Numbered from the stretch's first letter, positions 1 through 6,379 are shown. The stretch is 12,621 nt of DNA from Rickettsia typhi (GCA_945907105.1 CAMDSB010000033.1:1-12621), one strand, 5' to 3'. Notes: generated by a model not told the origin, from the sequence alone. Made by a program: numbers and translations.

Positions 1-180
1 ACCAAAAAACTCATGTAAAATTTACCAAAAAATATCGATCGATAAATTGAGAATGAACCTTTTTTGTAAAATTTTTCTAAATCCTGGAATTTATATCAAT
101 TTTGACGTAGCGACTAATTCTCATAGAGGGCAAACGTTTGAATAATTAGTATTTTTATGCCTAACGTGGTTCTGAAATTG

Positions 181-218
181 TCCACAACGCCCCTCCATCT
201 ATCTGCGCTAATTGTGGA
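181..218 (+). promoter_or_regulatory. Inverted repeat that could mask the ribosome site of the first acetyltransferase
   Basis: TCCACAA (181-187) is the reverse complement of TTGTGGA (212-218), which covers most of the TGGAG ribosome site. A second stretch, CTCCA (193-197), can also pair with TGGAG (215-219). The two pairings exclude each other, as in simple attenuator leaders. Seven pairs with a 24-nt loop is modest, so this is tentative. Confidence 0.3.
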
Positions 219-219
219 G
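215..219 (+). promoter_or_regulatory. Ribosome binding site TGGAG that supports start 225
   Basis: TGGAG lies 5 nt before ATG 225. It supports the upstream start of the frameshifted acetyltransferase. The ATG at 326 has no comparable motif and sits directly after an in-frame TAA (323-325). The same bases are in an inverted repeat (181-187 with 212-218), so this site may be partly paired in the mRNA. Confidence 0.55.
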
Positions 220-224
220 TATTA

Positions 225-760
225 ATGAATATCACTTTTGTTCCTCTTGTAAAATCACATTTTTTGCTACTAATTAAGTGGCTTCAGACAGCCCACGTAA
301 GGTTATGGTGGGATCAGGATATTAAATGGACGCCAGAGTTGATAGAAAAAAATATGGTGACTATGTCAATGGTAGCAAATCAGTAAACAAGAGTCATGGG
401 GAATTTAAAAAGCCAATATATGCGTATATTATTTATATAGATAATGTACCTATAGGCTATATCCAATATTATAATCTCTATGACTTCCCTAGTGAGTCAT
501 GCCCGGATTTATCTGAACTACCTAAATCTTGTGCAAGCCTTGATTTGTACATCGGGGAAGTAGAGTTTATTGGTAAAAATATTGGCTCAACAGCGTTGTC
601 ACTTTTCTTAGAGCAGTATGTTTTTCCAAGATTCGATTATATATTCGTTGATCCCGATATTACAAATTTAGGCGCTATTCGTGCTTATGAAAAGGCAGGT
701 TTTAGGAAGGCAAAAGAGCAAGGTGGGATAGATGAATTATGGATGATAAGAGAGAAATAA
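225..760 (+). pseudogene. AAC(6')-like GNAT N-acetyltransferase, reading frame broken at an A7 tract
   Basis: Acetyl-CoA-dependent N-acetyltransferase of the AAC(6')-Ib/Acetyltransf_8 type; the substrate is unknown (aminoglycoside or another amine). The open frame from ATG 326 covers only the C-terminal part. The conserved N-terminus lies in another frame: ATG 225, with TGGAG at 215-219, reads MNITFVPL, then IKWLQTAHVRLWWDQDIKW and TPELIEK up to about 350. Continuing in that frame hits TAA at 384-386 after 53 residues. One extra A in the A7 run (346-352), or a -1 shift there, joins it to KYGDYVNG and restores about 178 residues, the length expected from the 180-residue paralogue at 1769. C-terminal signs are DLYIGEVEFIGKNIG (CoA loop, with Asn where Gly is usual) and DPDITNLGAIRAYEKAGF, close to AAC(6')-Ib. 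The break could be a real mutation, a sequencing indel, or a recoded site. Family call is firm; functional state is open. Confidence 0.8.
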
Positions 761-1224
761 TGAGCACAAAAAATAATCTTTATATTTTAGTTCGTTCAGC
801 CCAAATCTCTGATATCCCTACTCTTGTGCCCCTAATGGATCAACTTGGATATCCTTTGTCAGAGCATGAACTGAAATTAAGATTTGAACGATTTACAAAA
901 AATAATGGTTATGACGTTGCAGTTGCTTGTTTAGAGAACCAAGTGGTTGGTTTCGTTGCTTGGTCAGTATCCTCAGTTTTTGTCCTAGATAAAGTACGAT
1001 TTCACATTGAGGGTCTTGTAGTAGAGGAGAAGTATCGTGGTTATGGGGTTGGAAAAAAACTCATGCTTTTTGTAGAAGATATTGCGCATAAGTTTAGTCC
1101 AGCTATTATTGATCTTACATCTGGTCTACGACGCGCTAAGGATGGATCGCATGAATTTTATAAAAATCTTGGCTATCACAATGATGGTCATATGGCAAAA
1201 CTTTACTTAAGGAAAGAAGTATGA
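760..1224 (+). CDS. GNAT family N-acetyltransferase (second of the cluster)
   Basis: A 154-residue single-domain GNAT enzyme that should transfer acetyl from acetyl-CoA to an amine; substrate not recognisable. The N-terminus has the usual start of the fold (LVRSAQISDIPTLVPLMDQLGY, residues 10-31, shown with its RSAQ..DIP pattern). Motif A is canonical: IEGLVVEEKYRGYGVGKKL at about 83-101, with the RGxGxG pyrophosphate loop. The C-terminal motif B region is HEFYKNLGY at 131-139. I chose ATG 760, which overlaps the preceding stop as TAATG and follows a purine-rich AGAGAG stretch; an ATG at 739 in the same frame would add seven residues inside the upstream gene and lacks support. The overlap implies translational coupling. 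The stop overlaps the next gene by ATGA. Confidence 0.85.
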   Translation: MSTKNNLYILVRSAQISDIPTLVPLMDQLGYPLSEHELKLRFERFTKNNGYDVAVACLENQVVGFVAWSVSSVFVLDKVRFHIEGLVVEEKYRGYGVGKKLMLFVEDIAHKFSPAIIDLTSGLRRAKDGSHEFYKNLGYHNDGHMAKLYLRKEV

Positions 1225-1694
1225 ACAAAAACCTAACTCATCGCAAAGCTACAATAAATGATCTTGGGGTAATAGTTAATCTACTGCTTGAGGATGAACT
1301 AGGGAAAACGCGTGAAAGCACTAATTTAACTCTTGATCAGCGCTATATCGACGCATTTCATAGAATAGATGCTGATCAAAATCACTATCTCATGATAGTA
1401 GAAAATAATGACGAAATTGTCGGTACATCCCATTTGACTATCATGCCATCGCTGAGTTTTTCAGGCCAAACAAGAATGCAAATTGAAGCAGTGCGTGTTC
1501 TTGAAAAATATCGAGGCCAGAAAATGGGGGAGTGGATGATGAAAGCTGCAATCTCTTACGGGAAGGCTAAAGGCGCATCTATAATGCAATTGACAACAAA
1601 TAAAAAGCGTATCAAGGCTCGGAAATTCTATGAATATATTGGTTTCGAAGCGAGTCATGAAGGTATGAAAATGTACTTAGATGCTAGCTTTTGA
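1221..1694 (+). CDS. GNAT family N-acetyltransferase (third of the cluster)
   Basis: A 157-residue single-domain GNAT enzyme, substrate unknown. It begins with THRKATINDLGVIVNLLLED (residues 6-25), the typical first strand and helix, has a central strand YLMIVENNDEIVG at 56-68, then motif A IEAVRVLEKYRGQKMGEWM at 88-106. The loop reads RGQKMG, with Lys in place of the first loop Gly, a variant I recall from active members of this HPA2-like group. Motif B is KARKFYEYIGF at 132-142. It starts within the ATGA overlap of the second gene, so the two are probably translated together. A 74-bp gap separates it from the next acetyltransferase; a TATAAT at 1706-1711 sits in that gap but has no matching -35. 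Confidence 0.85.
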   Translation: MNKNLTHRKATINDLGVIVNLLLEDELGKTRESTNLTLDQRYIDAFHRIDADQNHYLMIVENNDEIVGTSHLTIMPSLSFSGQTRMQIEAVRVLEKYRGQKMGEWMMKAAISYGKAKGASIMQLTTNKKRIKARKFYEYIGFEASHEGMKMYLDASF

Positions 1695-1768
1695 AGAGGG
1701 ATATATATAATTTAGATAGCGTTTAGATTTTTCCACGAAGGCGGTAATAACATCGCAGAGAGAAGATA

Positions 1769-2311
1769 ATGAATATTAAATTTGAAAAGGCCAGTTTAGA
1801 ACATATAGACACCATTTTCGAATGGCTATATCAGCCACATATAATAGAATTTTGGGATAATACCCAGGAACATAAAGATGATATCATGAATTTTGTTAAT
1901 GGTAAAAAGCAGCATTATTTTTATGGTACCACAAAATATTGGATTGGGTCAGTCGATGGAGAGGCATATTGCTTTCTCTTGTCTGATATTTTTCAGAAAG
2001 ATCAGGAACTATCTGATGTTCATAGAGAGCATATGTCCCAATTTGGCCATACGATTGGTCTCGATTTTGGTATAGGAAATACAAAATTTTTAGGTCAAGG
2101 TCTGGCAGCTCCAACCTTAGAAGCTTTTATGAGTTTTTATCACGAGTTTATAGACCCACTCGCTGATACGTTTTTTATTGATCCAGATCCAAATAACCCT
2201 CATGCTATTCATGTTTATAGCCAAGCGGGATTTGAGAAAGTTGGGGCTTATGAAGCTAATGTGGGGGCTTTTGTAGGGCAACCGAGCGATCTAATGGTGA
2301 AGAGGATATGA
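1769..2311 (+). CDS. AAC(6')-like GNAT N-acetyltransferase, intact (fourth of the cluster)
   Basis: A 180-residue enzyme of the AAC(6')/Acetyltransf_8 group, related to the broken gene at 225 but well diverged. Shared landmarks are the MNI.F start, EWLYQPHIIEFWD at 18-30 (counterpart of KWLQTAHVRLWWD), the CoA loop FLGQGLA at 107-113, and FIDPDPNNPHAIHVYSQAGF at 136-155, the most diagnostic stretch. It should acetylate an amine with acetyl-CoA; aminoglycoside 6'-acetylation is possible, and so is a natural polyamine, sugar or siderophore-type substrate. A good ribosome site (AGAGAGAAG, about 1757-1765) precedes ATG 1769. Its stop overlaps the next start as ATGA. Together with the following gene it looks like a second copy of an AAC-like plus GNAT module. 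Confidence 0.87.
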   Translation: MNIKFEKASLEHIDTIFEWLYQPHIIEFWDNTQEHKDDIMNFVNGKKQHYFYGTTKYWIGSVDGEAYCFLLSDIFQKDQELSDVHREHMSQFGHTIGLDFGIGNTKFLGQGLAAPTLEAFMSFYHEFIDPLADTFFIDPDPNNPHAIHVYSQAGFEKVGAYEANVGAFVGQPSDLMVKRI

Positions 2312-2826
2312 GTAAAAATATTACAATCATTCCTGCAGTGATTGCTGATTACCCAACCATTCAAAACATGGCACGATTTTATGTCTACGATAGAACAGTT
2401 TATATGGGATGGGAATGCCCTGAGGATGGCATGTTTGAATGCATAGATTTTAAACATTATTTTGAAGACAGTGATAAGAAAGCGTTTTTAGTTAAGATAG
2501 AAAATGAATTAGCAGGATTTGTTCTACTTGATCAAGAAGGTTTAATTGAAACAGTAGATTGGAATATAGGAGAGTTCTTTATTCTTGCAAAATTCCAAGG
2601 TAAAGATATAGCGCTGAAAGTAATTGAATCGATATTTAAAATGCATCCTGGTAAGTGGTGTGTTGCTGTAATGCCAGAAAACATCAAGGCACTAAAATTT
2701 TGGCGCAAAGCAATTATTCTAGCATCTGGAAATAAATTTACAGAAATTTTTAAAACGGAAAAAGAATTAAAAACAGTGAAAAATCCTGATCCATATGCGA
2801 TGAATATATTTTTCTTTAAAACATAA
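2308..2826 (+). CDS. GNAT family predicted acetyltransferase (COG5628-like, fifth of the cluster)
   Basis: A 172-residue GNAT-type protein with no known substrate. The N-terminal half carries VIADYPTIQNMARFYVYD (11-28) and GWECPEDGMFE (34-44); the middle carries the strand AFLVKIENELAGFVLL (59-74). Motif A is IGEFFILAKFQGKDIALKVIESIF at about 87-110, here cited by its loop FQGKDIA: a typical member has a Gly where this one has Asp. PGKWCVAVMPENIKALKFWRK (114-134) matches the family signature of a Trp after Lys, then PEN...A..FWRK. The last 30 residues (KNPDPYAMNIFFF) are Asn/Phe-rich. It starts in a 4-nt overlap with the fourth acetyltransferase, so coupling is likely. The next gene is 126 bp away, where the cluster seems to end. 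Confidence 0.8.
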   Translation: MSKNITIIPAVIADYPTIQNMARFYVYDRTVYMGWECPEDGMFECIDFKHYFEDSDKKAFLVKIENELAGFVLLDQEGLIETVDWNIGEFFILAKFQGKDIALKVIESIFKMHPGKWCVAVMPENIKALKFWRKAIILASGNKFTEIFKTEKELKTVKNPDPYAMNIFFFKT

Positions 2827-2888
2827 GGCTTAAATAAACCATTAAAAATCAATGCCTGAATTTCGGTCGTGCGTTTTTCTAGAATCAT

Positions 2889-2894
2889 TATAAT
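2889..2894 (+). promoter_or_regulatory. Possible -10 element of the ada promoter (TATAAT)
   Basis: A perfect TATAAT lies in the 126-bp gap before ada, about 60 nt upstream of its start. No -35 hexamer is visible 16-18 bp upstream (2865-2872 reads GGTCGTGC). That would fit a promoter that needs an activator such as Ada itself, but I see no clear E. coli-like Ada box. A 7-bp inverted repeat GCCTGAA (2854-2860) / TTCAGGC (2920-2926) brackets the element and may be chance. Confidence 0.35.
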
Positions 2895-2952
2895 AAACTA
2901 TAACAATGAGTGATTACTCTTCAGGCTAAGCGACTATTAATGTAGGATATAA

Positions 2953-4026
2953 ATGATAACAGAGGCACAAAAACAAGAATTCTATCAAGCGCTTCTTGAT
3001 AAAAATGCACACTACGAGGGTATATTCTTTGTGGGGGTTAAAACAACAGGAGTATTTTGTCGGCCTACCTGCCCAGCACGAAAACCAAAATTTGAAAGCT
3101 GTGAATTCTACAGAACGGCACAAGAAGCCTTGCTAGCCTCGTTTAGACCATGTATGCGTTGTCGTCCAGTTTCTCACCCTAAACAGGTTTCAGATTTAAT
3201 CAGAATACTTGTGGATAGCGTGGAAGCAGATCCATCAAAGCGATGGAAGGATCATGATTTTGAGGATTTGTCTGTCGATGCATCAACGGCACGTCGCCAA
3301 TTCAAGAGACGCTTTGGAATGACATTTGTCGAATACGCAAGAGCAAGGCGGATGGGGCTGGCGATGAAACAAATACGCGCGGGAGACGCTGTCATTGATG
3401 CCCAACTTAATACAGGGTATGAATCTAGTAGCGGGTTTCGAGATGCTTTTTCCAAAATTATGGGTGCGCCGCCAACAAAATTTACCCCAAAAAATGATGT
3501 GGGGCATTATAAAATAATCAAGGCATCTTGGCTTGATACAAAACTTGGCCCTATGATTGCAATTAGCGATGAGATGGGTCTATATCTTTTAGAATTTGTC
3601 GATAGACGCGGTTTAGAACGTGAGGTTGAAAGGCTTAGACTCAAGACAAAAGCAGCTATTATCCCAGGCTCTACCTCACCCATTAAATCAATCACACTAG
3701 AACTGGCTTCTTACTTCAATGGTACGTTGACAGATTTTAAAACACCACTTCATCTTTTAGGTAGCCCCTTTCAAAGGCTTGTTTGGGAGGAACTCATGCA
3801 CATTCCTTATGGTCAGATACGAAGTTATATGGCTCAAGCGGAAGCTATTGGAAAAAATAAAGCTTACCGCGCGGTTGCGAATGCCAATGGTGCCAATCAA
3901 CTTGCCATTGTTATTCCGTGTCACCGCATTATTAATAGTAATGGTGATCTTGGTGGATATGGGGGTGGGCTGGCCCGTAAAAAATGGCTTATCGATCATG
4001 AGAAACAAAAACTAAGTTCTTTATAG
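2953..4026 (+). CDS. ada: Ada: methylphosphotriester sensor, AraC-type regulator and O6-methylguanine-DNA methyltransferase
   Basis: Repairs alkylated DNA by moving methyl groups irreversibly to its own cysteines, and in known members then activates the adaptive-response genes. All three parts are present in 357 residues, the usual length. The N-terminal zinc domain has Cys36, Cys40, Cys67 and Cys70 in TTGVFCRPTCPAR and FRPCMRCRP; Cys36 corresponds to the methyl-accepting Cys38 of E. coli Ada. An AraC-type helix-turn-helix follows at about 80-180 (TARRQFKRRFGMTFVEYARARR). The C-terminal methyltransferase domain has the active-site IPCHR (Cys323), preceded by PFQRLVWEEL and IPYGQ. A weak ribosome site (AGGAT, 2944-2948) precedes ATG 2953. 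Hand counts on four 60-base lines gave 43-50% GC, against 22-28% on two lines of the next gene, so acquisition from another genome is plausible. Identification is secure. Confidence 0.95.
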   Translation: MITEAQKQEFYQALLDKNAHYEGIFFVGVKTTGVFCRPTCPARKPKFESCEFYRTAQEALLASFRPCMRCRPVSHPKQVSDLIRILVDSVEADPSKRWKDHDFEDLSVDASTARRQFKRRFGMTFVEYARARRMGLAMKQIRAGDAVIDAQLNTGYESSSGFRDAFSKIMGAPPTKFTPKNDVGHYKIIKASWLDTKLGPMIAISDEMGLYLLEFVDRRGLEREVERLRLKTKAAIIPGSTSPIKSITLELASYFNGTLTDFKTPLHLLGSPFQRLVWEELMHIPYGQIRSYMAQAEAIGKNKAYRAVANANGANQLAIVIPCHRIINSNGDLGGYGGGLARKKWLIDHEKQKLSSL

Positions 4027-4035
4027 TAATAATTT

Positions 4036-4773
4036 ATGTTAGTTTTACTCAAAAAATTAGTTTGCATGAAGAAACAACCAAAATTAATACCAAATTCTAT
4101 TATTTTAGACAGGCTTGGTCATGATATTAAAGTCCAGGTAAGATACAGTTTACGAGCAAAAAGAATTTCAATTAGTGTAAATCACCGTGGGGCAGAATTA
4201 ATTCTGCCTAATAAACATTATGAGGTGGGGTATAAGTTTTTGTTATCAAAGGAATCCTGGGTAAGGAAGAAATTGCAAAATGCGATCAAGGAGGAACCAT
4301 TAGATGACAAAACGATACCGATTTTTGGTGAAATATATTCGCTACAATATATTGAGGCAAATTATTCTAAAGTTGTACTTAATAATGATTTAATTGAAAT
4401 TTATTCAAAGTCTTCCGATGATAAAAGTATTTTCGTAAAGTTCTTGAGAGATAAATTATTGCTGGAAGTAACGAAGTTAGTTGATTTTTTTGCTATAAAA
4501 CATGATTTAAGTTTTGGCAAGATTCGAATTATGAATAATAAAAACAAATGGGGTAGTTGTTCCAGTAAGGGCGTACTTTCCTTTAATTGGAGACTGGTCT
4601 TCGCTCCCAAAGAAATATTGGAATATTTAGTGGTGCATGAAATGTGCCATATAATGGAAATGAATCATAGCCTGCGTTTTTGGAATTTGGTTGAGAAGCT
4701 TTATCCGGATTATAAAGTAGCCAAATTATGGTTGAAGCAAAATGGTGTTAGATTGCATCGGTATTTATCATAA
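4036..4773 (+). CDS. YgjP-type zinc metallopeptidase (DUF45, M48-like)
   Basis: A cytosolic zinc peptidase-like protein of the YgjP/DUF45 family; its physiological substrate is not known. The N-terminal part has the family opening VRYSLRAKRISISV (36-49) and ESWVRKKL (73-80). The catalytic half has KWGSCSSKGVLSFNWRL (171-187) followed by the zinc site HEMCH (His201, Glu202, His205) and a third ligand candidate His211 in MNHSLRFW. The C-terminal YPDYK (223-227) is also typical. There are 245 residues from ATG 4036; an in-frame ATG at 4066 gives 235, and neither start has a clear ribosome site. Homology begins around residue 19, so either start fits. It lies 9 bp after ada in the same direction and may be read through from it, but its much lower GC suggests a different history. 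Convergent with rpoH. Confidence 0.88.
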   Translation: MLVLLKKLVCMKKQPKLIPNSIILDRLGHDIKVQVRYSLRAKRISISVNHRGAELILPNKHYEVGYKFLLSKESWVRKKLQNAIKEEPLDDKTIPIFGEIYSLQYIEANYSKVVLNNDLIEIYSKSSDDKSIFVKFLRDKLLLEVTKLVDFFAIKHDLSFGKIRIMNNKNKWGSCSSKGVLSFNWRLVFAPKEILEYLVVHEMCHIMEMNHSLRFWNLVEKLYPDYKVAKLWLKQNGVRLHRYLS

Positions 4774-4895
4774 ATTTCATCAGAATATTCGAAATATTAT
4801 CTCTGAAAACAGGCGAAACCAACGCTAGAGTTATTTGCTCTCTACCCAACTCATTACTGTGTCTCTTACTGACTCTTTGGAGCACGAGGGCTTGT
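4774..4895. other. Convergent intergenic region between the metallopeptidase gene and rpoH
   Basis: This 122-bp gap should terminate transcription from both sides. I see an AT-only hairpin (AATATT, CGA, AATATT, near 4782-4797), and a 5-bp GC-rich hairpin GGGCT/AGCCC at 4888-4905 that overlaps the rpoH stop codon. Neither is followed by a convincing T-run on either strand, so I do not call a terminator. No small gene or RNA gene is visible. Confidence 0.5.
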
Positions 4896-5801
4896 TTAGC
4901 AGCCCAGCGTCTTAATTTGTCCATCGTTGGAAATTCTAGTTAGCACATAGTTCTGCACTTTTTCAAATGCTTTTGTTTCAATTTGACGAACTCTTTCTTT
5001 AGAAATATTATATTGAGAGCTCAAAGCATCAAGTGTCAGCGGAGAGTCGTTAAGTTTTCTTGCGGTTAGGATTTGTACTTCACGTTCATTCAGCTCGCCC
5101 AAGGCTTCTGATAAAATTTGACTCTTGTTCACCAAAATTTGTCTACGAGAAAGTATATCTTCTTGAGAAGGTTTTGATTCTGGGAGTAACTCTAACATTT
5201 CGCTACCAGAATTATCTCTATCATTGTTTATGGTGCGATTCAAAGACAAGTCGGGTCCTGAAAGTCTTTGACTCATTTCGTTGACTTCCCTTACAGTAAC
5301 GCCAAGTTCATCAGCTATAGCTTGATAATCTCCTTCATTAACTGATCTTGAGTACATGTTAGTAATTTTGTGTTTGATCTTGCTAAGGCTAAAGAAAAGC
5401 TTTTTTTGTGCCGATGTGGTACCGATTTTAACCAAAGACCAAGATTTAAGCACGTATTCTTGGATGGATGCTTTTACCCACCACATTGAATATGTTGATA
5501 ATCTATACCCCAGGTCTGGATCGTATTTCTTTACTGCTTGCATCAGGCCTATATTACCTTCGGAAACTAATTCAGTTATGGGCAATCCATAATTTCTGTA
5601 CTTCATCGCTATTTTTGCCACAAGCTTCAAATGGCTAGTGACTAACTTATGAGCGGCCTCAAGGTCATGATTTTCTAGATACGCTTTTGCCAGCAGAAAC
5701 TCTTCTTCCTTCGTTAGAGATGGAATTTTATTAATTTCGCGTAAGTACATACTAAAACTAGCTTCGGAACTAACCGCCGGTAAGTTTTTTATATTTGACA
5801 T
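4896..5801 (-). CDS. rpoH: RNA polymerase sigma factor RpoH (sigma-32, heat shock)
   Basis: Alternative sigma factor that directs RNA polymerase to heat-shock promoters. 301 residues, normal for the family. Region 1.2 is MYLREINKIPSLTKEEE (18-34). Region 2 runs from HKLVTSHLKLVAKIA (51-65) through LVSEGNIGLMQAVKKYDPD (78-96) to RLSTYSMWWVKASIQEYV (100-117). The RpoH box QKKLFFSLSKIK (132-143) separates it from RpoD. Region 3 begins at DYQAIADELGV (158-168), and region 4 has LNEREVQILTARKL and ISKERVRQIETKAFEKV (266-282), the -35 recognition helix-turn-helix. I chose the internal ATG at 5801 because GAAGGT lies 6 nt before it; the longer frame to 5843 adds 14 residues without family similarity. 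It lies 54 bp downstream of greA on the same strand and is probably co-transcribed. Confidence 0.95.
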   Translation of the reverse strand: MSNIKNLPAVSSEASFSMYLREINKIPSLTKEEEFLLAKAYLENHDLEAAHKLVTSHLKLVAKIAMKYRNYGLPITELVSEGNIGLMQAVKKYDPDLGYRLSTYSMWWVKASIQEYVLKSWSLVKIGTTSAQKKLFFSLSKIKHKITNMYSRSVNEGDYQAIADELGVTVREVNEMSQRLSGPDLSLNRTINNDRDNSGSEMLELLPESKPSQEDILSRRQILVNKSQILSEALGELNEREVQILTARKLNDSPLTLDALSSQYNISKERVRQIETKAFEKVQNYVLTRISNDGQIKTLGC

Positions 5802-5855
5802 TTGGCACCTTCGTATTATTTTAATTACTAAAAATTGTAACACATAAATCTATTA

Positions 5856-6338
5856 TTAGTCAAGATCGGCGAAGCTGATATCCAGTATTTCAAAGGCTTT
5901 ATCACCTTTAGGAGTGGAAACTTCTACAATATCTCCTATAGCTTTGCCGATTAGAGCTTTGGCAAGAGGGGATTTTGTTGAGATTCTGCTCTTTGAGATA
6001 TCTGCCTCATATTCGCCAGTAATATGATAAGTAGATTCTTCTTCCGTATCATCATCAATTAGCTTTACAGTCGCTCCAAACTTTACACTATCTGCTTTCA
6101 GTTTTGAGGTATCAATAATTTCGGCTCTAGAAAATTTATCTTCTAAATCTAGAATTCTGCCTTCAATAAAACTCTGCTTATCTCTAGCGGCGTGATATTC
6201 CGCGTTTTCTGATAGATCGCCGAATTCTCTTGCGGTAGATATGGCTTCAATTACGGCCGGACGCTCTACTGATTTGAGTTGTTTTATTTCTCTCTCTAGT
6301 TTTTCATACCCTTTCCTGGTAATTGGAAATTTGTCCAT
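5856..6338 (-). CDS. greA: Transcription elongation factor GreA
   Basis: Binds the secondary channel of RNA polymerase and stimulates cleavage of backtracked RNA, rescuing stalled complexes. 160 residues, typical. The N-terminal coiled coil carries the opening FPITRKGYEKLEREI (4-18) and the acidic tip EFGDLSENAEYHAAR (38-52), whose Asp41 and Glu44 are the residues that act on the catalytic magnesium in known GreA. The C-terminal FKBP-like domain ends with SPLAKALIGKAIGD and EVSTPKG. Ribosome site is weak (AAGAAC upstream of ATG 6338). It is transcribed from a near-consensus promoter at 6372-6400 and followed by rpoH, head to head with the dnaG-rpoD operon. Confidence 0.96.
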   Translation of the reverse strand: MDKFPITRKGYEKLEREIKQLKSVERPAVIEAISTAREFGDLSENAEYHAARDKQSFIEGRILDLEDKFSRAEIIDTSKLKADSVKFGATVKLIDDDTEEESTYHITGEYEADISKSRISTKSPLAKALIGKAIGDIVEVSTPKGDKAFEILDISFADLD

Positions 6339-6350
6339 AGTTATTAGTTC

Positions 6351-6379
6351 TTGTTTATGTTAAGATCTCAGAGTATATT
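6351..6379 (+). promoter_or_regulatory. Probable promoter of the kinase-dnaG-rpoD-truA-prmC operon
   Basis: TTGTTT (6351-6356), a 17-bp spacer and TATATT (6374-6379) read toward the + strand genes. The -35 matches only its TTG half and the -10 matches 5 of 6. A start near 6386 would leave a leader of about 35 nt before ATG 6421. Its -10 shares bases with the -10 of the greA promoter on the other strand, so the two are likely to compete for polymerase. Confidence 0.45.

Larger units (their letters stand above)
1..224. other. AT-rich non-coding leader region with two palindromes
   Basis: I see no gene here. The stretch holds a 12-bp perfect palindrome TATCGATCGATA (33-44), a 10-bp palindrome CAAACGTTTG (131-140), a direct repeat TGTAAAATTT (14-23 and 65-74) and a second direct repeat ACCAAAAAA (1-9 and 24-32). 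A TTGACG at 102-107 has no acceptable -10 at 16-18 bp. The palindromes could be operators for the acetyltransferase cluster. Confidence 0.4.

Noticed and set aside
326..760. ATG 326 as the true start of the first acetyltransferase
   Set aside because: The first residues (MDARVDR) do not fit the family, no ribosome site precedes it, and another frame from 225 encodes the missing conserved N-terminus.
1706..1711. TATAAT in the gap before the fourth acetyltransferase as a promoter
   Set aside because: No -35-like hexamer at 16-18 bp upstream (1682-1689 reads TGCTAGCT), and TATA-rich words are common in this AT-rich DNA.
2532..2888. A 118-residue minus-strand open frame
   Set aside because: It overlaps the fifth acetyltransferase in antisense and shows no recognisable motif; the + strand gene has clear GNAT signatures and an ATGA overlap with its neighbour.
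2854..2926. Inverted repeat GCCTGAA / TTCAGGC as an Ada operator
   Set aside because: Seven bases at 59 nt separation are near chance level in a 126-bp gap, and it does not resemble the known Ada box.
4774..4895. A possible tRNA or small RNA in the convergent gap
   Set aside because: No GGTTCGAAT-type T-loop or cloverleaf pairing could be found by eye.
4888..4905. GGGCT/AGCCC hairpin at the end of rpoH as a terminator
   Set aside because: Five pairs only, it includes the stop codon in the loop on the minus strand, and no T-run follows on either strand.
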